From Vogesella indigofera (GTDB lineage Bacteria; Pseudomonadota; Gammaproteobacteria; Burkholderiales; Chromobacteriaceae), in assembly GCF_028548395.1 (NCBI RefSeq), contig NZ_JAQQLA010000009.1, positions 124,001-188,000 on the forward strand: a DNA stretch of 64,000 bases, read 5' to 3'. Made by a program: the position numbers and the translations under genes. Shown here piece after piece: positions 17,548-26,838 of this stretch (the first letter of the stretch is position 1; each line of letters starts with the position of its first letter). The notes beneath the pieces were generated by a model that was given only the letters and a program-made list of their open reading frames with translations, ran no database searches and was not told where the DNA came from.

Positions 17548-18140
17548 GCCAGCTGCGCCTGCAGTTTCGCCAACAGCGCCTGCATCGCCTGGCCGCGGTG
17601 ACTGATGCCGTTCTTCACCCCGGCCGGCAGATCGGCGACGGTACAGCCGTGGCTTGGCAGCCAGAAGTACGGGTCGTAGCCGAAGCCGCCGTTACCGGAC
17701 GGCGTGTCCACCACCTCGCCGTACCAGGCGCCATCGACCACCAGCGGTTGCGGATCGTCGGCGTGGCGCACCAGCACCAGCACGCAGTAGTAATAGGCGC
17801 GGCGGTTGGCCTTGCCGTGCAGCTTTTCCACCAGCTTGGCGTTGTTGCGCTCGTCCGACTTCGGCTCGCCGGCAAAGCGCGCCGACAGCACGCCGGGCTT
17901 GCCGCCCAGCGCCTCGACGCAGATGCCGGAATCGTCGGCCAGCGCCGGCAGCCCGGTCATGTGGCTGGCGTGACGCGCCTTTTCCAGCGCGTTTTCGAGG
18001 AAGGTGTAGTGCGGCTCCGCGCACTCCGGCACGTTGAGGCGGCCCTGCGGAATCACCTCGATGCCCAGCGGCGCCAGCAGGGCGGCGAATTCTTTCAGCT
18101 TGCCGGCGTTGTTGCTGGCCAGCACCAGTTTTTCGATCAT
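17544..18140 (-). CDS. rdgB: dITP/XTP pyrophosphatase
   Basis: 198-residue cytoplasmic HAM1/RdgB enzyme that hydrolyses non-canonical purine triphosphates (dITP, XTP) and keeps them out of DNA. SNNAGKLKE (9-17) binds the triphosphate, ADDSGICVEALGG holds the metal-binding aspartates and GFGYDPYFWLP with the SHRG end completes the signature. It heads the rdgB-hemW-ridA operon with overlapping genes, an arrangement common in betaproteobacteria. Confidence 0.95.
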   Translation of the reverse strand: MIEKLVLASNNAGKLKEFAALLAPLGIEVIPQGRLNVPECAEPHYTFLENALEKARHASHMTGLPALADDSGICVEALGGKPGVLSARFAGEPKSDERNNAKLVEKLHGKANRRAYYYCVLVLVRHADDPQPLVVDGAWYGEVVDTPSGNGGFGYDPYFWLPSHGCTVADLPAGVKNGISHRGQAMQALLAKLQAQLA

Positions 18141-18205
18141 GCTTTGCTCCGACGGCGGGTAGCGCGGCCTAGCTTGCGGCCGCCAGCGCTACGCGCTTGA
18201 AAACC

Positions 18206-18226
18206 AAAAAGCCCGGCGAACCGGGC
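18206..18226 (-). terminator. Terminator of dusA
   Basis: GCCCGG / CCGGGC stem with a CGAA tetraloop and TTTTTGG on the minus strand. Confidence 0.75.
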
Positions 18227-18281
18227 GTGGGGGTATCTGACGTATCTTAACAAGGAATACGGGCAAGGAATGCGTGACCGT

Positions 18282-19298
<1,017 letters not shown>

Positions 19299-19540
19299 GT
19301 AGACAGCTTGGCTCGCTTTCTCCGTGGCCGGCAGCAAACGGCACCGGAACAACGGTGCGGCGAGACCGGGGCGGTGATAAGCGTATGAAAAGGATCGGAA
19401 TTATCCCCGCCCCGGCAAGGTATGGTCAAGCAAGTCGCGGTGCGGAGGGCAAGGCGCCGTGACCGGCCGGCCCGACTACCCGCCACTTGCCGTTGGCGCC
19501 CCACGAGGGGGATACTCGCGTTTTTGCGCAGGAATGTCCG

Positions 19541-20245
19541 ATGAGCTGCAAAGTGCTGTTTGCCGAAGACGACGCCGAACTGGCCACGCTGATCCAGACC
19601 TTTCTGGCCCGTCACGACTTCGAGGTGATCATCGTCAGTCATGGTGACGAGGTGGCGGCGGCGATCGCGCGCGAGCAGCCGGACCTGCTGCTGCTCGACG
19701 TGCTGCTGCCCGGCAAGGACGGCTTGACGCTGTGCCGCGAGCTGCGGCCAACCTTTGCCGCACCGATCGTGATGTTCACCTCGCTGGACAGCGACCTGAA
19801 CCAGATCATGGGGCTGGAGCTGGGCGCCAACGACTACATCCTCAAGACCACGCCGCCGCCGGTGCTGGCCGCGCGACTCAATGCCCAGCTGCGCCAGTAC
19901 CGCAGCCTGCCGCAGGCGGCACCGGCGGCGCCCGCCCAGCAGCTTCGTCTGGGCGGCCTGCATCTTGACGCCCGCAGCCGCGACGTCAGCCTCGACGGGC
20001 AGCGCATCGTGCTGTCCACCACCGACTTTGACCTGCTGTGGCAGCTGGCCAGCCACGCCGGCGAGGTGCAGGATCGCGACACCCTGCTGCAGCTGATGCG
20101 CGGCCTTAGCTATGACGGTTTTGACCGCAGCATCGATATCGCCATCTCGCGACTGCGCAAGAAGCTGGGTGACGATCCGGTGGCGCCGGTGCGGATCAAG
20201 ACCATCCGCAACAAGGGTTATCTGCTGTCACCCTCCGGTTGGTAA
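19541..20245 (+). CDS. rstA: OmpR-family response regulator, RstA-like
   Basis: 234-residue DNA-binding response regulator. The receiver domain (1-115) has acidic pocket D10/D11, phospho-acceptor Asp53 in LLDVLLPGKDG and Lys102 in DYILKTT. A winged-helix domain (about 135-232) follows with ISRLRKKLGDDP and IKTIRNKGYLL. It precedes a sensor kinase closely resembling E. coli RstB, hence the name. The ATG at 19541 has AGGAA upstream; an earlier in-frame ATG lacks a site. An uptake-like word is at 19743. Confidence 0.88.
   Translation: MSCKVLFAEDDAELATLIQTFLARHDFEVIIVSHGDEVAAAIAREQPDLLLLDVLLPGKDGLTLCRELRPTFAAPIVMFTSLDSDLNQIMGLELGANDYILKTTPPPVLAARLNAQLRQYRSLPQAAPAAPAQQLRLGGLHLDARSRDVSLDGQRIVLSTTDFDLLWQLASHAGEVQDRDTLLQLMRGLSYDGFDRSIDIAISRLRKKLGDDPVAPVRIKTIRNKGYLLSPSGW
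19743..19753 (-). repeat. Uptake-like word, copy 9
   Basis: TGCGGCCAACC followed by TTTG, inside rstA, read as LRPTF. Confidence 0.8.
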
Positions 20246-20251
20246 GTCGTC

Positions 20252-21577
20252 ATGCGCCGCCTGTTCATCCAGTTTTACCTGTTGCTGATTATCTGTTTCA
20301 GCGTTGGCGCCTTGCTGGTCGGCCTGGTGTACCGAGAAGTCGCCGACACCACCGGCACCCGCCTGCTGACCGACCTGCTGCGCACCACGCTGGCGCTGAT
20401 CGAGTCCGAGCTGCGCACCGTACCGCAGCCGCAGTGGCCACAGGCACTGGCGGCGCTGGATCATGATCTCGGTTTCCAGCTGCGGCTGACCCGGCTGGAG
20501 ACGCTGCAGATTGACGCCGAGGCGATGCACGCGCTGCGCAGCGGCGAGATCATCATGCAGGAAGACGAGACCACCTACCTGCAGCGTCTGGATCGCACCC
20601 CCTATGTGCTGATTGCCGGACCGATGCCGTATCTGGTGTTCCTACAGCAACTGCGCTGGGTCGACATTGCCCTGCTCGGCCTGATCGGCGTGCTGCTGGC
20701 GCTGCCGGTGTTCCTGTGGATGCGGCCGCACTGGCGTGAGCTGCAACAACTGGAGCGCAGCGCGCGCGCACTGGCCGACGGCCAATTCGATGTCCGTGTC
20801 GCGCTGCCACCGCAATCCGGCCTGCAACCGCTGGCGCAGGGCTTCAATCACATGGCGGACAGCGTGCAACTGCTGCTGGACAGCAAGCAGACCCTGCTCA
20901 ATGCCGTAGCCCACGAGTTGCGCACCCCGCTGGCGCGGCTGCGCTACCGACTGGTGCTGCGCGACGGCAGCAATGCCGCCGCCACCGATGCCGGCGTCGA
21001 GCGCGACCTGGGCGACATCGGCGCACTGATCGACGAGTTGCTGCTGCACGCGCAACTGGCGCGCCCCGACCTCGCGCTGCAGCAGCAGACCTTTGCCGCG
21101 CAGCCCTGGCTGGCGGCCCATCTGCACGAGGCCCCGGCGCTGCAGCAGCACGCCTCGTGGGGCGAGCTGGAGGTCGGCGCCCCACAGCTGAGCGCGGACC
21201 CGGCCTTGCTGGGGCGGGCGCTGGACAATCTGCTGAACAACGCCGCTCGCTACGCACGACAGCACATCCGACTGAGCTTTGCCGTAGCGGATGGCTGGCA
21301 GTATCTGCGCGTGGCCGATGATGGCCCCGGCATCCCGCCGGAACAGCGGGTACGGGTGCTGGAGCCCTTCGTGCAGCTGGAGGGCGGCGCGGCACGCAGC
21401 AAGGGTCAGCTCGGCCTCGGGCTGGCCATCGTCAGCCAGATCATGCAGGCGCATGGCGGTCGCGTCAGCATCGAGGACAGCCCGTGGCAGGGGGCGCAAG
21501 TGAGTCTGTGCTGGCCGTTACAAAGCGTTACACATGACAACAATTGCCAACAGACGCCAGTCAGTCCCGGGTCGTAG
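20252..21577 (+). CDS. rstB: Sensor histidine kinase, RstB-like
   Basis: 441-residue inner-membrane kinase. Membrane segment one (about 5-27, LFIQFYLLLIICFSVG) and two (138-156) flank a periplasmic domain of about 110 residues. HAMP follows, then the H-box with His221 in VAHELRTPLARLRYRL, N-box DNLLNNAARY and G-boxes DDGPGIPPE and GLGLAIV. N-terminus, YVLIAGPMPYL and WMRPHW closely match remembered E. coli RstB, so the assignment is more than generic. Starts 6 bases after rstA. Its end contains a candidate RstA box. Confidence 0.9.
   Translation: MRRLFIQFYLLLIICFSVGALLVGLVYREVADTTGTRLLTDLLRTTLALIESELRTVPQPQWPQALAALDHDLGFQLRLTRLETLQIDAEAMHALRSGEIIMQEDETTYLQRLDRTPYVLIAGPMPYLVFLQQLRWVDIALLGLIGVLLALPVFLWMRPHWRELQQLERSARALADGQFDVRVALPPQSGLQPLAQGFNHMADSVQLLLDSKQTLLNAVAHELRTPLARLRYRLVLRDGSNAAATDAGVERDLGDIGALIDELLLHAQLARPDLALQQQTFAAQPWLAAHLHEAPALQQHASWGELEVGAPQLSADPALLGRALDNLLNNAARYARQHIRLSFAVADGWQYLRVADDGPGIPPEQRVRVLEPFVQLEGGAARSKGQLGLGLAIVSQIMQAHGGRVSIEDSPWQGAQVSLCWPLQSVTHDNNCQQTPVSPGS
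21519..21532 (+). promoter_or_regulatory. Candidate RstA box upstream of the Asr-like gene
   Basis: TACAAAGCGTTACA matches the reported enterobacterial RstA consensus TACATNTNGTTACA at 10 of 12 fixed positions. It keeps two TACA units ten bases apart. It lies in the last codons of rstB, 110 bases before the small lysine-rich gene. Confidence 0.55.
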
Positions 21578-21642
21578 CATGTGTCCATGCCGTCGCGTTG
21601 GCGGCAACTCCTGAAGCCTCGATAACGTTCAAAGGATTGATC

Positions 21643-21867
21643 ATGAAAAAACTGACTCTGGTAGTAAGTGGCCTGGCATTCGCCGTTGCAGCTTCCGCAG
21701 GCTTTGCCGCCGATGCCAAAAAGCCGGTTATTGCCGCTTCCGCGCCTGCCGCCGTTGCACCAGCTGCGAAAAAAGCACCGGCAAAAGTTGAGCACAAGAT
21801 CGTTAAAGCCAAAAAGACCGCTGCTAAAAAAGTGGTTAAGCCAGCTGAAACCAAACCAGCTCAGTAA
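21643..21867 (+). CDS. Small lysine/alanine-rich exported protein, Asr-like
   Basis: 74 residues. A signal peptide (MKKLTLVVSGLAFAVAASAGFA) precedes about 52 mature residues composed almost only of Ala, Lys, Pro, Val and Thr, with 13 lysines in KK/AK pairs and one His. This low-complexity basic composition, size and export signal match the E. coli acid-shock protein Asr, whose gene is controlled by RstAB. The gene here directly follows rstAB with an RstA-box candidate upstream. The start has AAAGGA upstream. Orthology with asr is an inference from composition and context. Confidence 0.7.
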   Translation: MKKLTLVVSGLAFAVAASAGFAADAKKPVIAASAPAAVAPAAKKAPAKVEHKIVKAKKTAAKKVVKPAETKPAQ

Positions 21868-21917
21868 GCTGTCAGCGCGATACCGCCCCGCGTCAGCGCG
21901 GGCGACGGCATCAAGCA

Positions 21918-21951
21918 AAACAGGGTTGGCCGCATGCGGCCAACCCTGTTT
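21918..21951 (+). terminator. Terminator built from two inverted uptake-like words (copies 10, 11)
   Basis: A perfect 17-base palindromic arm pair: AAACAGGGTTGGCCGCA (21918-21934) directly meets its complement (21935-21951). The cores are at 21924-21934 (plus) and 21935-21945 (minus). Ends the rstAB/Asr-like unit and faces rph. Confidence 0.82.
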
Positions 21952-21979
21952 GTTCATGGCGCCATTGTTTTATCGTCCG

Positions 21980-22696
21980 TTACTCCGCCAGCGCCTCGCG
22001 CTGCAGTAACACCAGTTCGGCGATACCCTTCTCCGCCAGTTGCAGCAAGGCGTTCATTTCTTCGCGGCTGAACGGTACGCCTTCCGCGGTGCCCTGCACC
22101 TCGACAAAGTGGCCGTCACCGGTCATCACCACGTTCATGTCGGTTTCGCAGCCGGAGTCTTCCTCGTAGTCGAGATCCAGCAGCGGCACGCCGTCGACGA
22201 TACCGACCGAAATCGCCGCCACGTGCTGGCGCAGCGGGTTTTCGCTGAGCTTGCCGGCGGCCAGCAGGCCGTTGATGGCATCGGCCAGCGCGATGTAGGC
22301 ACCGGTGATGCTGGCGGTGCGGGTGCCGCCGTCAGCCTGGATCACGTCGCAGTCGATCTGGATCTGGCGCTCGCCAAGCTTGGTCAGGTCCACCACCGCG
22401 CGCAGGCTGCGCCCGATCAGGCGCTGGATTTCCTGGGTGCGACCGGATTGCTTGCCGCTGGCCGCTTCGCGGCGCATGCGGCTGTGGGTCGAGCGCGGCA
22501 GCATGCCGTATTCGGCGGTGACCCAGCCCTGGCCCTTGCCCTTCAGGAAGCCGGGCACCGTTTCGTCAATGCTGGCGGTGCAGATCACCTTGGTGTCGCC
22601 GAACTCGATCAGCACCGATCCTTCGGCGTGGCGGGTGTAGTTGCGGGTAATGCGGACGCTGCGCAGCGCGTCGGCAAGTCGTTGGGATGAACGCAT
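21980..22696 (-). CDS. rph: Ribonuclease PH
   Basis: 238-residue phosphorolytic 3'-5' exoribonuclease that trims tRNA 3' ends. Full-length family features: RPSQRL-like start ([16 protein letters not shown]), [40 protein letters not shown] with the phosphate-binding arginine, and [19 protein letters not shown]. Single gene, minus strand, facing the uptake-word terminator. The product's length is typical. Confidence 0.96.
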   Translation of the reverse strand: MRSSQRLADALRSVRITRNYTRHAEGSVLIEFGDTKVICTASIDETVPGFLKGKGQGWVTAEYGMLPRSTHSRMRREAASGKQSGRTQEIQRLIGRSLRAVVDLTKLGERQIQIDCDVIQADGGTRTASITGAYIALADAINGLLAAGKLSENPLRQHVAAISVGIVDGVPLLDLDYEEDSGCETDMNVVMTGDGHFVEVQGTAEGVPFSREEMNALLQLAEKGIAELVLLQREALAE

Positions 22697-22767
22697 GGCG
22701 CGAGGCTCTTGTCAGGGATAATGCGGGATTCTACCCGATCGCCCTGCCATGCGCGGCGGCTTGCCGC

Positions 22768-23640
22768 TCAGTGCGGCTGCCGGGGCAACAGTTCGGCGGC
22801 CAGCTCATGCTCCATCAGCAGACCGGGGATGGCGTCATCGGGCAGGAAACCGGCCAGCGTGTGGCTGTCGATGAAGCCGCTGCGACCGTCCAGCACCGCA
22901 TCCGCCGGCAGCAGGGTGAAGGCCACCGCCGACAGGTTGTCACCGCGCTCGCCGCCGCGTTTTTCCGCCACCGCCATCAGCGCCGGCAGCACCGCCGGCG
23001 CCACCCGCCCGTTGAACACGCGCGCCAACTCCGGGTCAGGCACCACGCTCCACAGCCCGTCGCTGCACAGCAGCACGCTGCAGCCGGCCTGCAGCGGCAG
23101 CGGATGGAGAACGCTGACTTCCGGCTCGCCCATCGCACCCAGGCAGTTGTAGATGCGGTTGCGCGCCGGGTGCACCGCGGCCTCGGCCTCGCTCAGCTGG
23201 CCGCTGTCGATCAGGCGCTGTACGTGGGAATGGTCGCGGCTGCGGAAACGCACCGCGCCCTGCTCCAGCAGATACAGCCGCGAATCGCCGACGTAGGCGC
23301 AGTACACGGTATCGTCCTGCACGATGGCCACCACCACCGTGGTGCTGGGGATCTCGCGCAGGTGGTGGGCGATCGCGTGGTCGATGATGGCCTGGTGCGC
23401 CTCGCCCAGCGCCCAGCGCAGGAAGTCGCCCGGCTGCAGCAGCCGCGGGGTGGCCTGGCAGCGGAACTGCTGCACCAGCACCTCGGTGGCGATCCGCGCC
23501 GCCACTTCGCCGTCGATATGGCCGCCCATGCCGTCGGCCACCACCAGCAGCACGCACTCGCTGGAGCAGGTCACCGCCAGGCGGTCTTCGTTATTGCCGC
23601 GTCCGCCGATGCGGGAATCGACTGCCAGCGCAAACTTCAT
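22768..23640 (-). CDS. PP2C-family serine/threonine phosphatase
   Basis: 290-residue metal-dependent phosphatase. Metal-binding motifs appear in order: GNNEDR near residue 15, VADGMGGH, the STTVVVA and GDSR motifs, LLCSDGLW and RGDNLSAVAF. The start MKFALAVDSR is chosen because it overlaps the kinase stop by 4 bases (ATGA), giving a coupled kinase-phosphatase unit. It probably dephosphorylates targets of the adjacent kinase. C-terminal residues 245-290 extend beyond the usual domain. Confidence 0.9.
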   Translation of the reverse strand: MKFALAVDSRIGGRGNNEDRLAVTCSSECVLLVVADGMGGHIDGEVAARIATEVLVQQFRCQATPRLLQPGDFLRWALGEAHQAIIDHAIAHHLREIPSTTVVVAIVQDDTVYCAYVGDSRLYLLEQGAVRFRSRDHSHVQRLIDSGQLSEAEAAVHPARNRIYNCLGAMGEPEVSVLHPLPLQAGCSVLLCSDGLWSVVPDPELARVFNGRVAPAVLPALMAVAEKRGGERGDNLSAVAFTLLPADAVLDGRSGFIDSHTLAGFLPDDAIPGLLMEHELAAELLPRQPH

Positions 23641-24581
23641 CGCTTTTTCCCCGTCAGCCAGGCGCCGGCCTTCTGCCATAGCGAGGGCAGCGGCGTGACA
23701 TAGTCAGTGGCCAGCAGGCGCTGCTGCATCTGCTCCAGACTGTCCGGCCGCCGCTGTGGCTCCAGCTGCAGACAGGCATCGACCAGCGCCAGCAATTGCG
23801 GCGAATAGTGGCGGGCAAAGCGCTGGCTGGCCGGTTGCAGCGTATCGGCCTGCTGCCGCTCGTCCGCCGACGGCAGGCGGCCACCGCCCAGCATCGCGTA
23901 CAGGCTGGCGCCGAGACCGTAGATATCGGTCCACGGCCCGAGCTTGGCCTTGGCGTCGTACTGTTCCGGTGCGGCATAGCCCGGTGTGAACATCGCGGTC
24001 AGCGCCTGCCCCGGTCGCCGCAGCGCCTGGCGCGCGGCACCGAAATCAAGCAGCACCGGCGAGCCGTTGCGGCGCAGGTAGATGTTGGCCGGCTTGATGT
24101 CGAGGTGCAGCAGCTGCTGCTGGTGCACCTCGCGCAGGCCGCCGATCAGCTCGGCAAACAACTTGCGCAGCCGCGCCTCCGGCAGGCTGCCGGCAGCCAG
24201 CGTCAGTTCCTTGCTCAGCGGCCGGCCCTCGGTGTACTCCATCACCATGTATACCGTGTTATTGGCCCGGAAGAAGTTCACCACCCGCACGATATTGGGA
24301 TGCTGGATGCCGGCCAGCACCCGCGCCTCTTCGAAGAAGCACTTCAGGCCGACACGGAACGCCTCGCGGTCCAGCTCGTCGATGATGGTGACCTCACCGC
24401 CAGGCTGGCGGCTGGTCATGTCCAGCGGCAGGTATTCCTTGATCGCAAACTTGCGGTCGTAGTGATCCAGCGCCAGGTAGACCTGACTGAAACCGCCGGA
24501 GCTGAGCTCGCGGACGATGGTGTAGTCATCCAGCCGGAAGCCGGCGGGCAGTGCGCTTTGCTTGGATTGCGTCATGTGCAT
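23637..24581 (-). CDS. Serine/threonine protein kinase (PknB-like domain)
   Basis: 314-residue Hanks-type kinase. Gly-rich loop LSSGGFSQVYLA (26-37), ATP-binding Lys48 in FAIKEY, catalytic loop HLDIKPAN (159-166, Asp161), DFG at 179-181 and GYAAPEQ activation segment end. The HRD arginine is replaced by leucine (HLD), a non-RD feature. No extracellular sensor or membrane segment is present; residues 285-314 form a short basic tail. Upstream of and overlapping the PP2C gene; divergent from yicC. No strong ribosome binding site is seen. Confidence 0.9.
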   Translation of the reverse strand: MHMTQSKQSALPAGFRLDDYTIVRELSSGGFSQVYLALDHYDRKFAIKEYLPLDMTSRQPGGEVTIIDELDREAFRVGLKCFFEEARVLAGIQHPNIVRVVNFFRANNTVYMVMEYTEGRPLSKELTLAAGSLPEARLRKLFAELIGGLREVHQQQLLHLDIKPANIYLRRNGSPVLLDFGAARQALRRPGQALTAMFTPGYAAPEQYDAKAKLGPWTDIYGLGASLYAMLGGGRLPSADERQQADTLQPASQRFARHYSPQLLALVDACLQLEPQRRPDSLEQMQQRLLATDYVTPLPSLWQKAGAWLTGKKR

Positions 24582-24663
24582 TGTTATAGTGTAGCGGCCC
24601 CTGAATCGGAACCCTAGCTATTCGGGGCATGTCTTCCTGAAAACCATGACAGCCGGAGCTCCC

Positions 24664-25530
24664 ATGATCCTGAGTATGACAGGCTTTGCCTCCGCCACCC
24701 GTGACTTCCCGGGCGGCCTATTATCCATTGAACTACGCGCGGTGAACCACCGTTACCTCGACGTGCAGATGCGGCTACCGGAAGAGCTGCGCGTGATCGA
24801 GGCGCAACTGCGCGAGCTGATCGCCGGCCGCGTCACCCGCGGCAAGGTGGAATGCCGCGTCGGCATCAGCCAGAACGACAACGACAACCAGCAGCTGGAA
24901 CTGAACCCGGACATGGTGCAGCGCCTGCTGGCGATCAGCAACCAGGTCAAGACCATCGCGCCGCAAATGCGCGAGCTGGGCATGGGCGAGCTGCTGCGCT
25001 GGCCGGGGGTGCTGAAATCCAATTCGCTGCCGCCGGAAGTGCTGCAACAGCTGTGCCTCGACGGCCTGAAGGTGGTGCTGGAAGACTTCCGCGCCACCCG
25101 CGGTCGCGAAGGCGAAAAACTGGCGCAGGTGCTGCGCGACCGGCTGGAATCGATGGCGCAGATCATCAGCGACATCAAGCCACGCCTGCCGCTGATCCTG
25201 GATGCCTATCGTGCCAAGCTGTCGGCACGGCTACAGGAGGCGCTGGGCAATGTCGACGACGACCGCATCAAGCAGGAGTTCGCCCTGTTCGCGCAGAAGA
25301 TCGACGTTGACGAGGAGCTGGAGCGCCTGAGCACGCACCTCTCCGAAATCCGTCGCATCCTGAAAACCGGCGGCCAGGTCGGCAAGCGGCTGGACTTCCT
25401 GATGCAGGAACTCAACCGCGAAGCCAACACCCTCGGCTCCAAGTCGGTCGCCACCGAAACCACGCAGGCCTCGGTGGAGCTGAAGGTGCTGATCGAGCAG
25501 ATGCGCGAGCAGATTCAGAACGTCGAGTAA
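24664..25530 (+). CDS. yicC: YicC/YloC family endoribonuclease
   Basis: 288 residues. N-terminal YicC domain begins MILSMTGFASATRD and contains ELRAVNHRYLDV; the C-terminal DUF1732 half has EEELERL-like DVDEELERLSTHL and GKRLDFLMQELNREANTLGSKS. E. coli YicC cleaves RNA and helps degrade the sRNA RyhB; the role in this organism is inferred by family. The ATG at 24664 has GGAGCT upstream; an earlier ATG six codons up is weaker. Divergent from the kinase and ended by an uptake-word terminator. Confidence 0.93.
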   Translation: MILSMTGFASATRDFPGGLLSIELRAVNHRYLDVQMRLPEELRVIEAQLRELIAGRVTRGKVECRVGISQNDNDNQQLELNPDMVQRLLAISNQVKTIAPQMRELGMGELLRWPGVLKSNSLPPEVLQQLCLDGLKVVLEDFRATRGREGEKLAQVLRDRLESMAQIISDIKPRLPLILDAYRAKLSARLQEALGNVDDDRIKQEFALFAQKIDVDEELERLSTHLSEIRRILKTGGQVGKRLDFLMQELNREANTLGSKSVATETTQASVELKVLIEQMREQIQNVE

Positions 25531-25558
25531 GCATTAGTCACCGAGACGCAGACGCCAT

Positions 25559-25596
25559 TGCGGCCAACCTTGCAACAAGGTTGGCCGCATTTTTTT
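25559..25596 (+). terminator. Terminator built from two inverted uptake-like words (copies 12, 13)
   Basis: TGCGGCCAACCTTG (25559-25572) pairs with CAAGGTTGGCCGCA (25576-25589) around a 3-base loop, followed by seven T. Ends yicC. Confidence 0.9.
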
Positions 25597-25605
25597 CAGC
25601 ACGGC

Positions 25606-26475
25606 TCAGTCATTGTCCTGCCAGATCAGGCGCGCGATGGCGGAAGAGTCCAGCTCGCCCTCGCCATTGGCCACCAGCTGGTCGATCAGGCCAGCGACAC
25701 GCGCGGCCTCCGGCAGCTTGATGCCCAGCGACGCCGCGGTGTCCAGCACGATGCCCATGTCCTTCTGGTGCAGCTTGGCCTTGAAACCCGGCGCGTAGTT
25801 GTCGTCGATCATGCGCTGGCCGTGCACATCCAGCACCCGGCTGCTGGCAAAGCCGCCCAGCAGCGCCTCGCGCACCGGCGCCGGGTCCACGCCGCAAGCC
25901 TTGGCCAGCTTCATCACTTCCGCCACCGCCGCCACGCCGACGCCGACCGCGATCTGGTTGCAGGCCTTGGCCACCTGGCCTGCCCCGCTGTCGCCGATAT
26001 GGGTAATGGTCTTGCCCATCGCCTGCAGCACCGGCCGCGCGGTGGCCAGCGCCGCCGCCTTGCCGCCGACCATGATTGTCAGCGTGCCGTTGATGGCGCC
26101 GACTTCACCGCCGGACACCGGGCAATCGAGGAAGTCGATGCCGCTGGCGGCCAGCTTGGCGGCGATCTCGCGGGCGCCGATCGGCGAAATGGTGCTCATG
26201 TCGACGCACACCAGCCCCGGCCGCGCACCGTGCACCACGCCGTGCTCGCCCAATAGCACCGCCTCGACGTCGGCGGTATCGGAAACATTGGTCACCAGCA
26301 CCTCGACGTTGGCCGCCAGTGCCTGCGGGCTGTCCGCCCAGTGCGCGCCCTGCGCCAGCAGCGGCTCGGCGCTTTCGCGCCGCCGTGCCCAGACCCAGAC
26401 TTCATGTCCGGCCTTGAGCAGGTTTTCCACACACGGGCGCCCCATGATCCCCAGACCGATATACGCAACTTTCAT
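25606..26475 (-). CDS. 2-hydroxy-3-oxopropionate reductase / 3-hydroxyisobutyrate dehydrogenase family
   Basis: 289-residue NAD(P)-dependent beta-hydroxyacid dehydrogenase. Rossmann motif GLGIMGRP near residue 7, substrate motif DCPVSGGEVGA near 120 and catalytic-Lys region GAGQVAKACNQI near 170; C-terminal helical domain follows. GarR/GlxR-type tartronate-semialdehyde reductase and succinic-semialdehyde reductase are the closest possibilities. Of two adjacent ATGs the second (26473-26475) has AGGA at better spacing. No glycerate or glyoxylate genes adjoin it. Confidence 0.85.
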   Translation of the reverse strand: MKVAYIGLGIMGRPCVENLLKAGHEVWVWARRRESAEPLLAQGAHWADSPQALAANVEVLVTNVSDTADVEAVLLGEHGVVHGARPGLVCVDMSTISPIGAREIAAKLAASGIDFLDCPVSGGEVGAINGTLTIMVGGKAAALATARPVLQAMGKTITHIGDSGAGQVAKACNQIAVGVGVAAVAEVMKLAKACGVDPAPVREALLGGFASSRVLDVHGQRMIDDNYAPGFKAKLHQKDMGIVLDTAASLGIKLPEAARVAGLIDQLVANGEGELDSSAIARLIWQDND

Positions 26476-26517
26476 CATGTTCCTAAGCAGAGAAATCCAA
26501 GCCGGCCACTCGCCGGC

Positions 26518-26838
26518 TCAGGATGGAGGCGGCTGGCGCTGTGCCAGCCACTGTTCGAAATTCATGTCCTTGCCGGTGGCCTGGTGTTCGAGGAAATACA
26601 GGAAGGCGAGGATTTCGGCCACCGCGCGATACAGCTCCGGCGGGATGTGGCTGTCCATGTCTACCTGCATCAGCAGGTTGACCAGCTCCGGCGAGTCGTG
26701 CACGAAAACACCGGCTTCCTTCGCCTGCTCGATGATACGCTCGGCCATGCGGCCATAGCCCTTGGCCACCACTTTTGGCGCCGCGCTGTCCTCGCTGTAG
26801 CGCAGCGCGACCGCAGAACGGCGATGCTCAGGCTTCAT
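26518..26838 (-). CDS. FlhB-like C-terminal domain protein
   Basis: 106 residues matching the cytoplasmic C-terminal domain of the flagellar export switch FlhB/YscU: AVALRYSEDSAAPKVVAKG, ERIIEQAKEAGVFVHDSPELVNLL and IPPELYRAVAEILAFLY. The autocleavage motif NPTH that precedes AVALKY in FlhB is absent (EHRRSAVALRY). Stand-alone forms (FlhB2/FhlX-like) accompany fliK-like genes. It overlaps the upstream FliK-like gene by 11 bases, so the two are co-translated and may act together in export control. Confidence 0.87.
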   Translation of the reverse strand: MKPEHRRSAVALRYSEDSAAPKVVAKGYGRMAERIIEQAKEAGVFVHDSPELVNLLMQVDMDSHIPPELYRAVAEILAFLYFLEHQATGKDMNFEQWLAQRQPPPS

